From Variovorax beijingensis (GTDB taxonomy: Bacteria; Pseudomonadota; Gammaproteobacteria; Burkholderiales; Burkholderiaceae_C), in NCBI RefSeq assembly GCF_003951285.1, contig NZ_RXFQ01000001.1:558001-622000 (forward strand): a stretch of 64,000 nucleotides of DNA. The letters are read 5' to 3'. Positions within the stretch are counted from its first letter, which is position 1, and every line of letters begins with the position of its first letter. Of the stretch, positions 34,420-49,753 are shown in pieces. The notes under the pieces are model-generated. The model did no database searches, was not told the origin of the DNA, and saw only the letters and a list, made by a program, of their open reading frames with translations. Made by a program: the position numbers and the translations under genes.

Positions 34420-35057
34420 TCAGGCGGAAGGAATGGCCGACGCGAAGGCGTCGATGATGCGGCGGATCGGCTCGCGCTTGAGCTTGAGCGCAGCCTGGTT
34501 GACCACGAGGCGCGCGCTGATGTCCATGATGCGCTCGACCTCGACCAGGTGGTTGGCCTTGAGCGTGCTGCCGGTCGAGACCAGGTCGACGATGGCGTCG
34601 GCCAGGCCGGTGAGCGGCGCGAGCTCCATGCTGCCGTAGAGCTTGATCAGGTCCACGTGCACGCCCTTGGTGGCGAAGAAGTCGCGCGCCAGGCCCACGT
34701 ACTTGGTGGCGACCCGCAGGCGCGAGCCCTGCTTCACGGCCGAGGCGTAGTCGTAGTCGGCGCGCACCGCCACGCTGAGGCGGCAGGCCGCAATGCGCAG
34801 GTCCAGCGGCTGGTACATGCCCTGGTTGCCGTTTTCCAGCAGCACGTCCAGGCCGGTCACGCCGAGGTCTGCGCCGCCGTACTGCACGTAGGTGGGCACA
34901 TCGGAGGCGCGCACCAGCACCACGCGCACGTCGGGCCGGGTGGTGGCCAGGATCAGCTTGCGCGATTTTTCGGGGTCTTCGGTGACCTCGATGCCGGCGG
35001 CGGCCAGCAGCGGCATCGTCTCTTCGAAGATGCGGCCCTTCGAAAGCGCCAGGGTGA

Positions 35058-35061
<4 letters not shown>
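34420..35061 (-). CDS. hisG: ATP phosphoribosyltransferase, short form
   Basis: A 213-residue catalytic subunit for the first, committed step of histidine synthesis (ATP plus PRPP). [63 protein letters not shown] are the family motifs. It lacks the C-terminal ACT-like regulatory domain of the long (about 300-residue) form, so it should need HisZ as regulatory partner; no hisZ is in the window. ATG 35061 overlaps the murA stop as ATGA, which couples it to cell-wall gene translation. Confidence 0.97.
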
Positions 35062-36347
<1,286 letters not shown>

Positions 36348-36385
36348 CGAATTTCCAGCGAATCAGGGCCCCGGGGGCCGGAGAG

Positions 36386-36628
36386 TTATTTTTCCAACGC
36401 CGCCCATTCGGCCGGCGTGTAGGTCTTCATCGAGAGCGCATGCACCTCGTCGGTATGCATTTTCGCACCCAGGGTCGCGTAGACCCGCTGGTGGCGCTGA
36501 ATCGCGCGCTTGCCCTCGAATTCGGCCGATACGATGGTGGCGTACCAATGCCGGCCGTCGCCTTCGAGCGTGATGTGCTCGCAGGGAAGATGGGACTGGA
36601 TCAGGGCCTGGAGTTGTTCGGCGGTCAT
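36386..36628 (-). CDS. ibaG: BolA/IbaG family protein
   Basis: An 80-residue BolA-like protein. [24 protein letters not shown] carries the conserved histidine of the helix-turn region, and [19 protein letters not shown] the first strands. Family members bind [2Fe-2S] clusters with monothiol glutaredoxins. The position directly before murA is the same as that of E. coli ibaG. ATG 36628 was chosen over upstream frame extension because it gives the family length and start ([10 protein letters not shown]). Confidence 0.92.
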   Translation of the reverse strand: MTAEQLQALIQSHLPCEHITLEGDGRHWYATIVSAEFEGKRAIQRHQRVYATLGAKMHTDEVHALSMKTYTPAEWAALEK

Positions 36629-36647
36629 GGGGGTCTGGAAAAAGCGG

Positions 36648-37412
36648 TCAACCGCGGATTTTGTAGCCGATGCGCAGCAGGTGGACGGCGATCGCACTCA
36701 CCACCAGCCATGCGGCGCCGACGATGCCCAGGCTCAGCCACGGCGAGGCGTCGCTCACGCCGAAGAAACCGTAGCGGAAGCCGTCGATCATGTAGAAGAA
36801 CGGGTTCAGGTGGCTCACGCCCTGCCAGAACGGCGGCAGCGAACCGATCGAATAGAAAACGCCCGACAGAAAGGTCATGGGCATGATCAGGAAGTTCTGG
36901 AACACCGCCATCTGGTCGAACTTCTCGGCCCAGAGCCCGGCAATGAGCCCCAGCGTGCCGAGCATGGCGGAGCCCAGCAGCGCGAACACCAGAATCCAGA
37001 GCGGCGCAACGAAGCTCGGCATGGCGAAGAACATCGTGACCGCGAACACGCCGAGACCCACGGCCAGCCCGCGGATCACCGACGAGCCCACGTAGGCGAA
37101 GAACCAGCCCCAGTGCGACAGCGGCGTGAGCAGCACGAACACCAGGTTGCCCATGATCTTGCTCTGGATGATCGACGACGAGCTGTTGGCGAAGGCGTTC
37201 TGCAGCACGCTCATCATCACGAGGCCCGGCACCAGGAAGGCGGTGTAGCCAACCGAGCCGTAGACCTTCACGTGGTCTTCGAGCACATGGCCGAACACCA
37301 TCAGGTAGAGCAGCGCGGTGAGCACCGGCGCGCCGACGGTCTGGAAGCCGACCTTCCAGAAGCGCAGCGTTTCCTTGTAGAGCAGCGCGCGCCAACCCGT
37401 CACCGCCATCAT
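36648..37412 (-). CDS. ABC-2 type transporter permease (YadH-like)
   Basis: A 254-residue membrane protein with six hydrophobic segments. The N-terminal ALLYKETLRFWKVGFQTVGAPVLTALLYLMVFG and the central FQNFLIMPMTFLSGVFYSI, SHLNPFFYMIDGFRYGFFG are typical of ABC-2 exporters such as YadH. With the overlapping ATP-binding gene it forms an inner-membrane exporter of unknown substrate, commonly placed between mla genes and murA. ATG 37412 overlaps the ATPase stop (ATGA); a second ATG follows immediately. Confidence 0.92.
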   Translation of the reverse strand: MMAVTGWRALLYKETLRFWKVGFQTVGAPVLTALLYLMVFGHVLEDHVKVYGSVGYTAFLVPGLVMMSVLQNAFANSSSSIIQSKIMGNLVFVLLTPLSHWGWFFAYVGSSVIRGLAVGLGVFAVTMFFAMPSFVAPLWILVFALLGSAMLGTLGLIAGLWAEKFDQMAVFQNFLIMPMTFLSGVFYSIGSLPPFWQGVSHLNPFFYMIDGFRYGFFGVSDASPWLSLGIVGAAWLVVSAIAVHLLRIGYKIRG

Positions 37413-38356
37413 CTCGCAACCTCCAGCGGCGTCTGCTCGCCCGCCATCAGGTCGATGAACACGTCTTCCAGGTCGGCCTTGCGCATTTCCACGTCTTCCA
37501 CGGCGACGCCGGCTTCGCGGATCGCGGCCAGCAGTTGTTCGACTTCATGGGCGTTCTGCGCCGGCAGTTGCACGATGCGCCCGGTGATGCGCGCATGCTG
37601 CGCGATGGCCCAGGGCAGCATGGCGTCGGTCTTGAAGCGCAGCACGTTGCTGGCGGCCGACTTCAAGAGCTCGCTGGTGCGGTCCAGGGCGATCACCTTG
37701 CCGAGCTTGAGCATCGCGATGCGGCTGCACAGCGCCTCGGCCTCTTCGAGATAGTGGGTGGTGAGCAGCACAGTGCTGCCCTCCTTGTTGAGCCTGGCGA
37801 CAAACTGCCAGAGCGTCTGGCGCAACTCGACGTCGACCCCGGCGGTGGGCTCGTCCAGAACGATGACCGGCGGCTTGTGCACCAGCGCCTGCGCCACCAG
37901 CACCCGGCGCTTCATGCCGCCCGAGAGCTGGCGCATGTTGGCCGTGGCCTTGTCGGCCAGGCCCAGGCTTTGCAGCAGCTCGTCGATCCAGGGCTCGTTG
38001 TTCTTGATGCCGAAGTAGCCCGACTGGATGCGCAGCGATTCGCGCACGTTGAAGAAGGGGTCGAACACCAGCTCCTGCGGCACGATGCCGAGCTGGCGCC
38101 GGGCCTCGGCATAGTCGCGCTGCACGTCGAAGCCATGGACGCTGATGGCCCCGGCCGTGGGGCGCGACAGCCCGGCGAGCATGCTGATGAGCGTGGTCTT
38201 GCCCGCGCCATTGGGCCCGAGCAGGCCGAAGAACTCGCCCGGCTCGATCTGGAAGCTGACCTCGTCGACGGCGCGCAGCCCCTGCTTGCCTTGGGCCCGC
38301 TGCTGTCTGGAGGGAGGGTAGGTCTTGGAGACCGATTGGAATGAGATCGCGGGCAT
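37409..38356 (-). CDS. ABC transporter ATP-binding protein (YadG-like)
   Basis: A 315-residue ABC ATPase. Walker A GPNGAGKTTL (about 49-58), signature LSGGMKRRVLVAQAL, Walker B VIVLDEPTAGVD and the switch histidine LLTTHYLEEAE are all present, so it should be active. A C-terminal extension of about 85 residues follows the core, as in YadG/NodI-type exporters. It pairs with the adjacent ABC-2 permease. The substrate is unknown. Confidence 0.94.
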   Translation of the reverse strand: MPAISFQSVSKTYPPSRQQRAQGKQGLRAVDEVSFQIEPGEFFGLLGPNGAGKTTLISMLAGLSRPTAGAISVHGFDVQRDYAEARRQLGIVPQELVFDPFFNVRESLRIQSGYFGIKNNEPWIDELLQSLGLADKATANMRQLSGGMKRRVLVAQALVHKPPVIVLDEPTAGVDVELRQTLWQFVARLNKEGSTVLLTTHYLEEAEALCSRIAMLKLGKVIALDRTSELLKSAASNVLRFKTDAMLPWAIAQHARITGRIVQLPAQNAHEVEQLLAAIREAGVAVEDVEMRKADLEDVFIDLMAGEQTPLEVAR

Positions 38357-38443
38357 GGGAGCCGGCGATTTTACGGGCCCGCCCCGCAGGCCGCTTGGCG
38401 GCGGCCGGATGCCCTGACGCGGCCGTTGCCGGACCGCCAGCGA

Positions 38444-38716
38444 TCAGGGCGCCGCCGGCAGAAGCCCCGCGATACCGTAGAGCGCGGCCAATTCGCGCAG
38501 CCGCGGCGAAAGCCCCTTGACCGCGAAGCCCCGGCCGAGCGCGCTCGATTCGCGGCGGCATTCCAGGAGCACCGCCAAGGCCGAGGAATCGAACTGCGCC
38601 AGCGCGCTGGCGTCCACCACCGTGGATGTGTCGGTCTGCCCCGTCAACCCCTGCTGCAGCATGCGCATGCAGGCCGGGGCTTCGTCGTGGGTGAGTTTGG
38701 AGGGCAGGACCAGCAT
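38444..38716 (-). CDS. mlaB: STAS-domain protein MlaB
   Basis: A 90-residue STAS-domain protein, the cytoplasmic regulatory partner of the MlaF ATPase in the MlaFEDB complex. VVDASALAQFDSSALAVLLECRR is the typical STAS core (anti-sigma-antagonist-like) with the conserved DSSALA serines. ATG 38716 lies five bases after the mlaC stop. It is the last of the mlaFEDACB genes. Confidence 0.88.
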   Translation of the reverse strand: MLVLPSKLTHDEAPACMRMLQQGLTGQTDTSTVVDASALAQFDSSALAVLLECRRESSALGRGFAVKGLSPRLRELAALYGIAGLLPAAP

Positions 38717-38720
38717 GGCG

Positions 38721-39380
38721 TCAGCTCTTGCCGTTGTTGCCCTTGTTGCGCGCCGCCAGCGCTGCAATCAGGCCGTCGATGCCGCGGGCGTTGATTTCCT
38801 GCGAGAACTGGGTGCGGTAGGTGTCGACCAGCCAGACGCCCAGCACATTGAGGTTGTAGACCTTCCAGCCGCCGCCCTGGCCGGGCGTTTTCTCGAGCCG
38901 GTAGTCGAGTTGCACCGGATCGCCCCGGCCCTTGACCTCGGTGCGAACCAGCACTTCGGTGTCTTCAGGCGAACCGCGGAACGGACGCACCGTGACCGTC
39001 TGGTCGCTCACCTGGTCGAGCGCGCCAGCGTAGGTGCGCACCAGCAGAGTCTTGAATTCTTCCTGCAGCCGCTTTTGCTGCTCGGGCGTGGCCTGGCGCC
39101 ATGCCGGGCCGACGGCGGAAGCCGTCATGCGCTGGAAGTTGACGTTGGGCATGATCTTGCTGTCGACCAGCACCATGATCTTGCTGACGTCGCCAGCCTT
39201 GATGGAAGTGTCGGCCTTGATGGTTTCGAGCACGTCGGTCGACAGGCGCTTGACCAGCGCATCGGGCGCTTCGTCGGCGGCATGGGCCGGACGCACGAAA
39301 GCCGTGGCGGCGCCGAAAAGCAGGGCGCTGGCCAGCACCAGGCGGCCAAAACCGCGTCGTTGCAAGATCTTGTTGTTCAT
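38721..39380 (-). CDS. mlaC: Periplasmic phospholipid-binding protein MlaC
   Basis: A 219-residue secreted protein with a signal peptide (cleavage near RPAHAA). FQRMTASAVGPAWRQATPEQQKRLQEEFKTLLVRTYAGAL and the C-terminal GGGWKVYNLNVLGVWLVDTYRTQFSQEI are hallmarks of MlaC/Ttg2D. It shuttles phospholipids between the MlaA complex in the outer membrane and MlaFEDB in the inner membrane. A gap of 186 bases separates it from mlaA, the longest inside this operon, with no gene or clear signal in it. Confidence 0.96.
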   Translation of the reverse strand: MNNKILQRRGFGRLVLASALLFGAATAFVRPAHAADEAPDALVKRLSTDVLETIKADTSIKAGDVSKIMVLVDSKIMPNVNFQRMTASAVGPAWRQATPEQQKRLQEEFKTLLVRTYAGALDQVSDQTVTVRPFRGSPEDTEVLVRTEVKGRGDPVQLDYRLEKTPGQGGGWKVYNLNVLGVWLVDTYRTQFSQEINARGIDGLIAALAARNKGNNGKS

Positions 39381-39566
39381 GGCAATTCCCTCGAGTTGAA
39401 AATCCGCAAGGCACGGATTGAAGCCGCGCCTCCTGGAAAAGAACGTGTTCGACAGGCTCCCGGCCGACCGGGTTCCTGAAGCGCAGGTGAAGCCTTGAAA
39501 CGGGATGCAAGCAGGAAAACCGCTCGTCCGCCCGCGAAAAGCCTCTATTTCGCGCCTTTCTGTGCT

Positions 39567-40313
39567 TTATTTTCCGCCCTCGTCGTCCGGCGGATTGCCG
39601 TCGTAGACGTCGTTGCGGCGGTGCTGCAGGAAGGCGTCGCGCGTGAAGGTGTACTTGTCGAGCGCCGCATCATCGAGCAGGCGGCCGGCGCGCAGGTACT
39701 TCGCCCGCGTATCGACGGCCTCCAGGAATGCCAGCGAATTGCGCCAGGCCACGTCGTTCATGTTGCCGAGCACGCTGCCGGCGCGGTCCACCGGCAATGC
39801 GGCCGTGTCGCGCAGGGTCGACGGGCCGAACACCGGCAGTACCACGTACGGGCCGGCGCCCACGCCCCAGCGGCCGAGCGTCTGGCCGAAATCTTCCTCG
39901 TGGCGGTCGATGCCGGCCTCGGTGGCAATGTCGAGAAGGCCGCCAAGGCCGAAGAAAGTGTTGACGTTGACCCGCATGAAGGTCTCGGCGCTGTTCTGCA
40001 GCTTGAGCTGGGCCACGCTGTTGGCAAAGCTCCAGACGTCACCCAGGTTGCCGAAGAAATTGCCCACGCCGGTGCGCACCATGGAAGGCAGCACGCGCTG
40101 GTAGGCGGTGGCCACGGGCACGAGCACGGCCTCGTCGACCGTGTCGTTGAAGCGGGTGACGCCCCGGTTCATGGGCTCGAACGGGTCGGCCGGATTGGCC
40201 TGGGGCCCGGTCGCACATCCTGCAATGAGCGAAAAAGCGGCTGCAGCCCCCACCCAGCGGGCATGTTTCGCTATCCTATTGATAGCGAAGGACGAAAAAA
40301 AGCTTGTTTTCAT
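39567..40313 (-). CDS. mlaA: Outer-membrane lipoprotein MlaA (VacJ)
   Basis: A 248-residue lipoprotein with lipobox LIAGC (cysteine near residue 33). NPADPFEPMNRGVTRFNDTVDEAVLVPVATAYQRVLP and VNTFFGLGGLLDIATEAGI plus DFGQTLGRWGVGAGPYVVLPVFGPSTLRDT are the conserved VacJ segments. It extracts mislocalised phospholipids from the outer leaflet. ATG 40313 overlaps the mlaD stop as ATGA. In E. coli mlaA is away from the other mla genes; here it lies inside the operon, as is common in beta- and some gammaproteobacteria. A perfect 9-bp hairpin lies in its signal-peptide region. Confidence 0.96.
   Translation of the reverse strand: MKTSFFSSFAINRIAKHARWVGAAAAFSLIAGCATGPQANPADPFEPMNRGVTRFNDTVDEAVLVPVATAYQRVLPSMVRTGVGNFFGNLGDVWSFANSVAQLKLQNSAETFMRVNVNTFFGLGGLLDIATEAGIDRHEEDFGQTLGRWGVGAGPYVVLPVFGPSTLRDTAALPVDRAGSVLGNMNDVAWRNSLAFLEAVDTRAKYLRAGRLLDDAALDKYTFTRDAFLQHRRNDVYDGNPPDDEGGK
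40267..40289. repeat. Perfect inverted repeat in the mlaA signal-peptide region
   Basis: TTCGCTATC (40267-40275) and GATAGCGAA (40281-40289) form 9-bp arms around a 5-base loop. It is translated as part of the MlaA leader (FAINRIAKH). It looks like a dispersed palindromic element caught inside a gene, or an mRNA hairpin near the start codon. Confidence 0.5.
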
Positions 40314-40801
40314 TTCTTGTTGGCTGTTCCCGGCGTCGAGGTACTTCCTTCGGCCGCCTTGCTGTAGAGGAACTGGCTGATCAGGTTTTCCAGCACCACG
40401 GCCGATTGGGTCGCGGTGACGGTGTCGCCGGCTTGCAGGTTCTTCTCCTCGGCGCCCGCCTCGATCCCGATGTACTGCTCGCCGAGCAGGCCACTGGTCA
40501 GGATCTTGAGCGAACTGTCCTTGGGAAAACTGTAACGGTTTTGCAATGCCAGTGTGACGCTGGCCTGAAATGACTTGTCGTCGAACGAGATGGATTCCAC
40601 ACGGCCGACCACCACGCCGGCGCTCTTGACAGCCGTTTGCGGCTTGAGTCCGCCGATGTTGTCGAAACGCGCGGTGACGTTGTAGGTTTTCTGGAAGTTC
40701 AGGCTCAGCAGGTTGGCCGACTGCAGCGCGAGGAACAGCAGCGCCGCGCCGCCGATCAAGACGAACAGGCCGACCCAGATGTCGTTGGTGGAACGTTGCA
40801 T
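40310..40801 (-). CDS. mlaD: MCE-domain phospholipid transport protein MlaD
   Basis: A 163-residue protein with one N-terminal membrane segment (DIWVGLFVLIGGAALLFLAL) and one MCE domain (YNVTARFDNIGGLKPQTAVKSAGVVVGRVESI to LTSGLLGEQYIGIEAG). It forms the hexameric periplasmic ring on MlaE through which phospholipids pass. ATG 40801 was preferred to GTG 40810 because the GAGAG ribosome site is correctly spaced only for the ATG. Its stop overlaps mlaA. Confidence 0.95.
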   Translation of the reverse strand: MQRSTNDIWVGLFVLIGGAALLFLALQSANLLSLNFQKTYNVTARFDNIGGLKPQTAVKSAGVVVGRVESISFDDKSFQASVTLALQNRYSFPKDSSLKILTSGLLGEQYIGIEAGAEEKNLQAGDTVTATQSAVVLENLISQFLYSKAAEGSTSTPGTANKK

Positions 40802-40839
40802 GGTTTGCACTCTCTAGAACGATTGGAGCCGGGGCTCCT

Positions 40840-41622
40840 TCAAATACTGAACATCATGGCCGTGAGCAGGAAGTCGAGCCCGAGCACCGAAAGCGACGCC
40901 ATGACCACCGTGCGCGTGGTCGCGCGCGACACGCCTTCGGGCGTGGGCTGGGCCTCGTAGCCCTGCAGCAGCGCGATGAAGGTCACGGTGAAGCCGAACA
41001 CGATGCTCTTGATCACGCCGTTGCCCACGTCGCGCCAGACGTCGACGCCGCCCTGCATCTGGCCCCAGAACGCGCCCGGGTCCACACCCAGCATCAGCAC
41101 GCCCACCACATAGCCGCCCATGATGCCGACCGCGCTGAACACGGCCGCCAGCAGCGGCATCGTGATCACGCCGGCCCAGAAACGCGGCGCAAGAATGCGC
41201 TGCACTGGGTCGACCGCCATCATCTCCATGGCGCTGAGCTGCTCGCCGGCCTTCATGAGGCCGATCTCCGCGGTGAGCGAAGTGCCGGCGCGCCCCGTGA
41301 ACAGCAAGGCCGCCACCACAGGCCCGAGCTCGCGCACCAGGCTCAGCGCCACCAGGAGGCCGAGCGCCTCGGAAGAACCGTAGCGCTGCAGCGCGTAGTA
41401 CATCTGCAGGCCCAGCACGAAGCCGACGAAAAGCCCCGACACCGCGATGATGGCCAACGAGTAGTTGCCGAGGAAGTGGATCTGGTCGCGCACCAGCCCG
41501 AAGCGCTGCAAGCTTCGTGCCCCCTGCACCAGCAGGCGCAGGAACAGCTTGGCGCCGTGGCCCAGGTCGGCCAGCTTGCTGCGCACGGCAAAGCCGATGT
41601 CGGCGGGCTTCCACCAGCTCAT
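40840..41622 (-). CDS. mlaE: Phospholipid ABC transporter permease MlaE
   Basis: A 260-residue inner-membrane permease. FVLGLQMYYALQRYGSSEALGLLVALSLVRELGPVVAALLFTGRAGTSLTAEIGLMKAGEQLSAMEMMAVDP is the strongly conserved MlaE core, with the coupling-helix motif EIGLMKAGEQ. ATG 41622 gives the family start; upstream codons of the longer frame are antisense-like and cysteine/threonine-rich. The gap to mlaF is 25 bases. Confidence 0.96.
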   Translation of the reverse strand: MSWWKPADIGFAVRSKLADLGHGAKLFLRLLVQGARSLQRFGLVRDQIHFLGNYSLAIIAVSGLFVGFVLGLQMYYALQRYGSSEALGLLVALSLVRELGPVVAALLFTGRAGTSLTAEIGLMKAGEQLSAMEMMAVDPVQRILAPRFWAGVITMPLLAAVFSAVGIMGGYVVGVLMLGVDPGAFWGQMQGGVDVWRDVGNGVIKSIVFGFTVTFIALLQGYEAQPTPEGVSRATTRTVVMASLSVLGLDFLLTAMMFSI

Positions 41623-41647
41623 GCCTGCCCCCTGCCCAGCGCTGCGC

Positions 41648-42475
41648 TCATACCCGCCCTCCTTCATTGCCGAAGTCTTCCTCGATGCCGACCACGGGGT
41701 AGTGGAAGTGCACCGGCCCGTCGGGCAAGGCATTGACGAACTGATGCACCAATGGATCGGCGCTCTCGCGCACCTCTGCAGGCGTGCCTTGTGCGGCGAT
41801 GCCGCCGTTGGCCAGGATGATCACGTGGTCGGCGATACGGAAGGTTTCCTCGAGATCGTGCGACACGACGATGCTGGTCAGCCCCAGCGTGTCGTTGAGC
41901 TGGCGGATCAGCCGCGCCGCCGTGCCCAGGGAAATCGGGTCGAGGCCGGCAAAGGGCTCGTCGTACATCACGAGATCGGGGTCGAGCGCAATGGCGCGCG
42001 CCAGGGCCACGCGCCGCGCCATGCCGCCGGACACCTCGCTGGGCATCAGGTCGCGCGCGCCGCGCAAGCCGACTGCGTCGAGCTTCATGAGCACGATATC
42101 GCGCACCAGCGCTTCCGAAAGCTGCGTATGCTCGCGCAGCGGAAACGCGACGTTGTCGAAAACGCTCATGTCGGTGAACAGGGCACCGAACTGGAACAGC
42201 ATGCCCATGCGGCGCCGCGCCTTGTACAGCCCGGCGGCGTCGAACCTGCCGACGTCCTGGCCATCGAAAAGCACCTCGCCGCGCTGCGCCCGCTGCTGGC
42301 CACCGATGAGCCGCAGCACGGTGGTCTTGCCGCCGCCCGAGGCGCCCATCAGCGCCGTCACCTTGCCGCGCGGCACGGCAAACGACACACCGCCGAGGAT
42401 CGCCCGAGCGCCGTAGCCGAACGAAACGTCGCGGAACTCGACAAAGGGGTGTGGCAGTGGTGCGGCTGATTCCAT
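41648..42475 (-). CDS. mlaF: Phospholipid ABC transporter ATPase MlaF
   Basis: A 275-residue ABC ATPase that powers phospholipid transport with MlaE, MlaD and MlaB. Walker A GASGGGKTTVL, signature VSGGMARRVALARAI, Walker B LVMYDEPFAGLDPIS and VVSHDLEET are intact. ATG 42475 lies only seven bases beyond the T-run of an intrinsic terminator and has no ribosome site. The next in-frame ATG upstream (42508) lies inside the terminator stem. How transcription reaches mlaF is therefore unclear. It is the first gene of mlaFEDACB. Confidence 0.94.
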   Translation of the reverse strand: MESAAPLPHPFVEFRDVSFGYGARAILGGVSFAVPRGKVTALMGASGGGKTTVLRLIGGQQRAQRGEVLFDGQDVGRFDAAGLYKARRRMGMLFQFGALFTDMSVFDNVAFPLREHTQLSEALVRDIVLMKLDAVGLRGARDLMPSEVSGGMARRVALARAIALDPDLVMYDEPFAGLDPISLGTAARLIRQLNDTLGLTSIVVSHDLEETFRIADHVIILANGGIAAQGTPAEVRESADPLVHQFVNALPDGPVHFHYPVVGIEEDFGNEGGRV

Positions 42476-42481
42476 CTCAAT

Positions 42482-42514
42482 AAAAAAGCCGGGCACCTTC
42501 TCAGGCATCCCGGC
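42482..42514 (-). terminator. Intrinsic terminator of gltBD, abutting mlaF
   Basis: On the minus strand GCCGGG pairs with CCCGGC; after one bulged A the stem continues TGCCT/AGGTG around a GAGA loop, and six T follow directly. This is a textbook terminator. It lies 60 bases past the gltD stop and ends next to the mlaF start. Confidence 0.85.
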
Positions 42515-42535
42515 ATGCGGTTTCCGCGAATGATA

Positions 42536-42557
42536 GCGGGGCCGTGGCCGGCCCCGC
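42536..42557. other. GC-rich stem-loop after gltD
   Basis: GCGGGGCC (42536-42543) and GGCCCCGC (42550-42557) form a perfect 8-bp stem with a 6-base loop, between the gltD stop and the intrinsic terminator. There is no T-run on the gltD strand, so it may stabilise the mRNA end or act with the terminator. Confidence 0.6.
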
Positions 42558-42573
42558 AAAACTGAAACAAAAA

Positions 42574-44052
<1,479 letters not shown>

Positions 44053-44086
44053 CGTGCTTTCCTCTGTTCTTCGTTTTCGTTGCCGC

Positions 44087-48835
<4,749 letters not shown>

Positions 48836-48868
48836 GGCGCACTCCTTCAGTTTTTCGCAGGGATGAGA

Positions 48869-48897
48869 AGGATATTGCGATGCACAAAGAATGCCAA
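48869..48897 (-). promoter_or_regulatory. Candidate sigma70 promoter for gltBD
   Basis: On the minus strand TTGGCA (48897-48892) and TATCCT (48874-48869) are exactly 17 bases apart. Transcription would begin about 27 bases before the gltB ATG. The A+T-rich transposase-associated segment begins a few bases upstream of the -35 box. Confidence 0.5.
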
Positions 48898-48900
48898 ACA

Positions 48901-48966
48901 CTTTAAATAGGGTCAGATTCTAATTAAATCCCGACTTTTCTAGTCAGAATAAAATTAGGGACACAT
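48901..48966. repeat. A+T-rich REP-like segment flanking the transposase gene
   Basis: This short patch contrasts sharply with the GC-rich surroundings. GTCAGA occurs at 48912-48917 and again at 48943-48948, and words of the kind GGGTCAGATTCTAATT and AATTAGGGACAC are, from memory, typical flanks of solitary TnpA-REP (DUF1568) genes. It probably represents the end of the element whose transposase lies at 49019-49714. Confidence 0.5.
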
Positions 48967-49018
48967 CAAAAAAAGCAGCAAAACTTCCACCGCCCCGCGA
49001 AGAGGAGAAGGCATCAGC

Positions 49019-49714
49019 TCAAGAATCGGAGGCTGCGGGCGGACGCCCGGCCTTGGCTTTGGCGACGCGGCGTTCGGTTGCCTTCTGAAGCGACGCAAGA
49101 AAATCCGCATCGCCGGCCGCCCAGCCCCGCAAGGTCGCTTCGGTCAGCGTGCCCTGGTCGGCCGCGCGCACGCCGCCGCGCACCAGTTCGACGTACGCCG
49201 CCTCGCGGGCAAAGGGCGTGTTGCCCAGATCCCAGTACAGCGGATGCGGCGTCAGCAGCTTGTCATGCCGCAGGCCCGCGTAGTGCCCATGGCTGGACCA
49301 TGGAAAGTCGCGCGCGTCCGACACCAGGCCGGCCCGCACGGGATTCAGATCGATGTACGCCATGCAGGTCAGCAGATAGCGGTCGGTCTGGATCAGCGTC
49401 GACCTGTAGCGCCCTTCCCACAGGGTGCCGCTGCGGCCATGGCGGTCGTTGAAATAGCGCACGTAGCTGCGCCCCACCGCCTGCATGAATTGGGGCAGCC
49501 CGGTGGTCGTGTCGGGCGTTGCCAGCAGATGGAAATGGTTGTCCATCAGCACATAGGCATGCAGCGCCACGCCGAAGCGCGGGGCTGCCTCCGCCAGCAG
49601 GCCGAGCAGCCGCTCGTGGTCCGCGCGGTCGATGAAGATGGCCTGGCGGTTGTTGCCGCGCTGGATCACGTGGTGCGGCAGGCCGGGGAGCGTGAGGCGG
49701 GGCAGGCGGGCCAT
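49019..49714 (-). CDS. REP-associated tyrosine transposase (TnpA-REP/RAYT, Y1_Tnp family)
   Basis: A 231-residue HUH single-strand nuclease. HHVIQRGNNRQAIF is the usual N-terminal strand, YVLMDNHFHLLATP contains the HFH metal-binding pair, and SYVRYFNDRHGRSGTLWEGRYRS follows with the likely catalytic tyrosine. These genes occur alone, are vertically kept in many genomes, and process REP palindromes rather than moving as classical IS200. The coding part is intact and GC-rich like its host. It lies between gltB and the methyltransferase gene, with an A+T-rich REP-like segment on its 3' side. Confidence 0.93.
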   Translation of the reverse strand: MARLPRLTLPGLPHHVIQRGNNRQAIFIDRADHERLLGLLAEAAPRFGVALHAYVLMDNHFHLLATPDTTTGLPQFMQAVGRSYVRYFNDRHGRSGTLWEGRYRSTLIQTDRYLLTCMAYIDLNPVRAGLVSDARDFPWSSHGHYAGLRHDKLLTPHPLYWDLGNTPFAREAAYVELVRGGVRAADQGTLTEATLRGWAAGDADFLASLQKATERRVAKAKAGRPPAASDS

Positions 49715-49753
49715 GGCGTGACGAGACGTGACGCAACGCGCTTCGGCGGGCGT

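Noticed and set aside
39381..39566. A small gene between mlaC and mlaA
   Set aside because: No frame with a ribosome site and protein-like composition was found in the 186-base gap.
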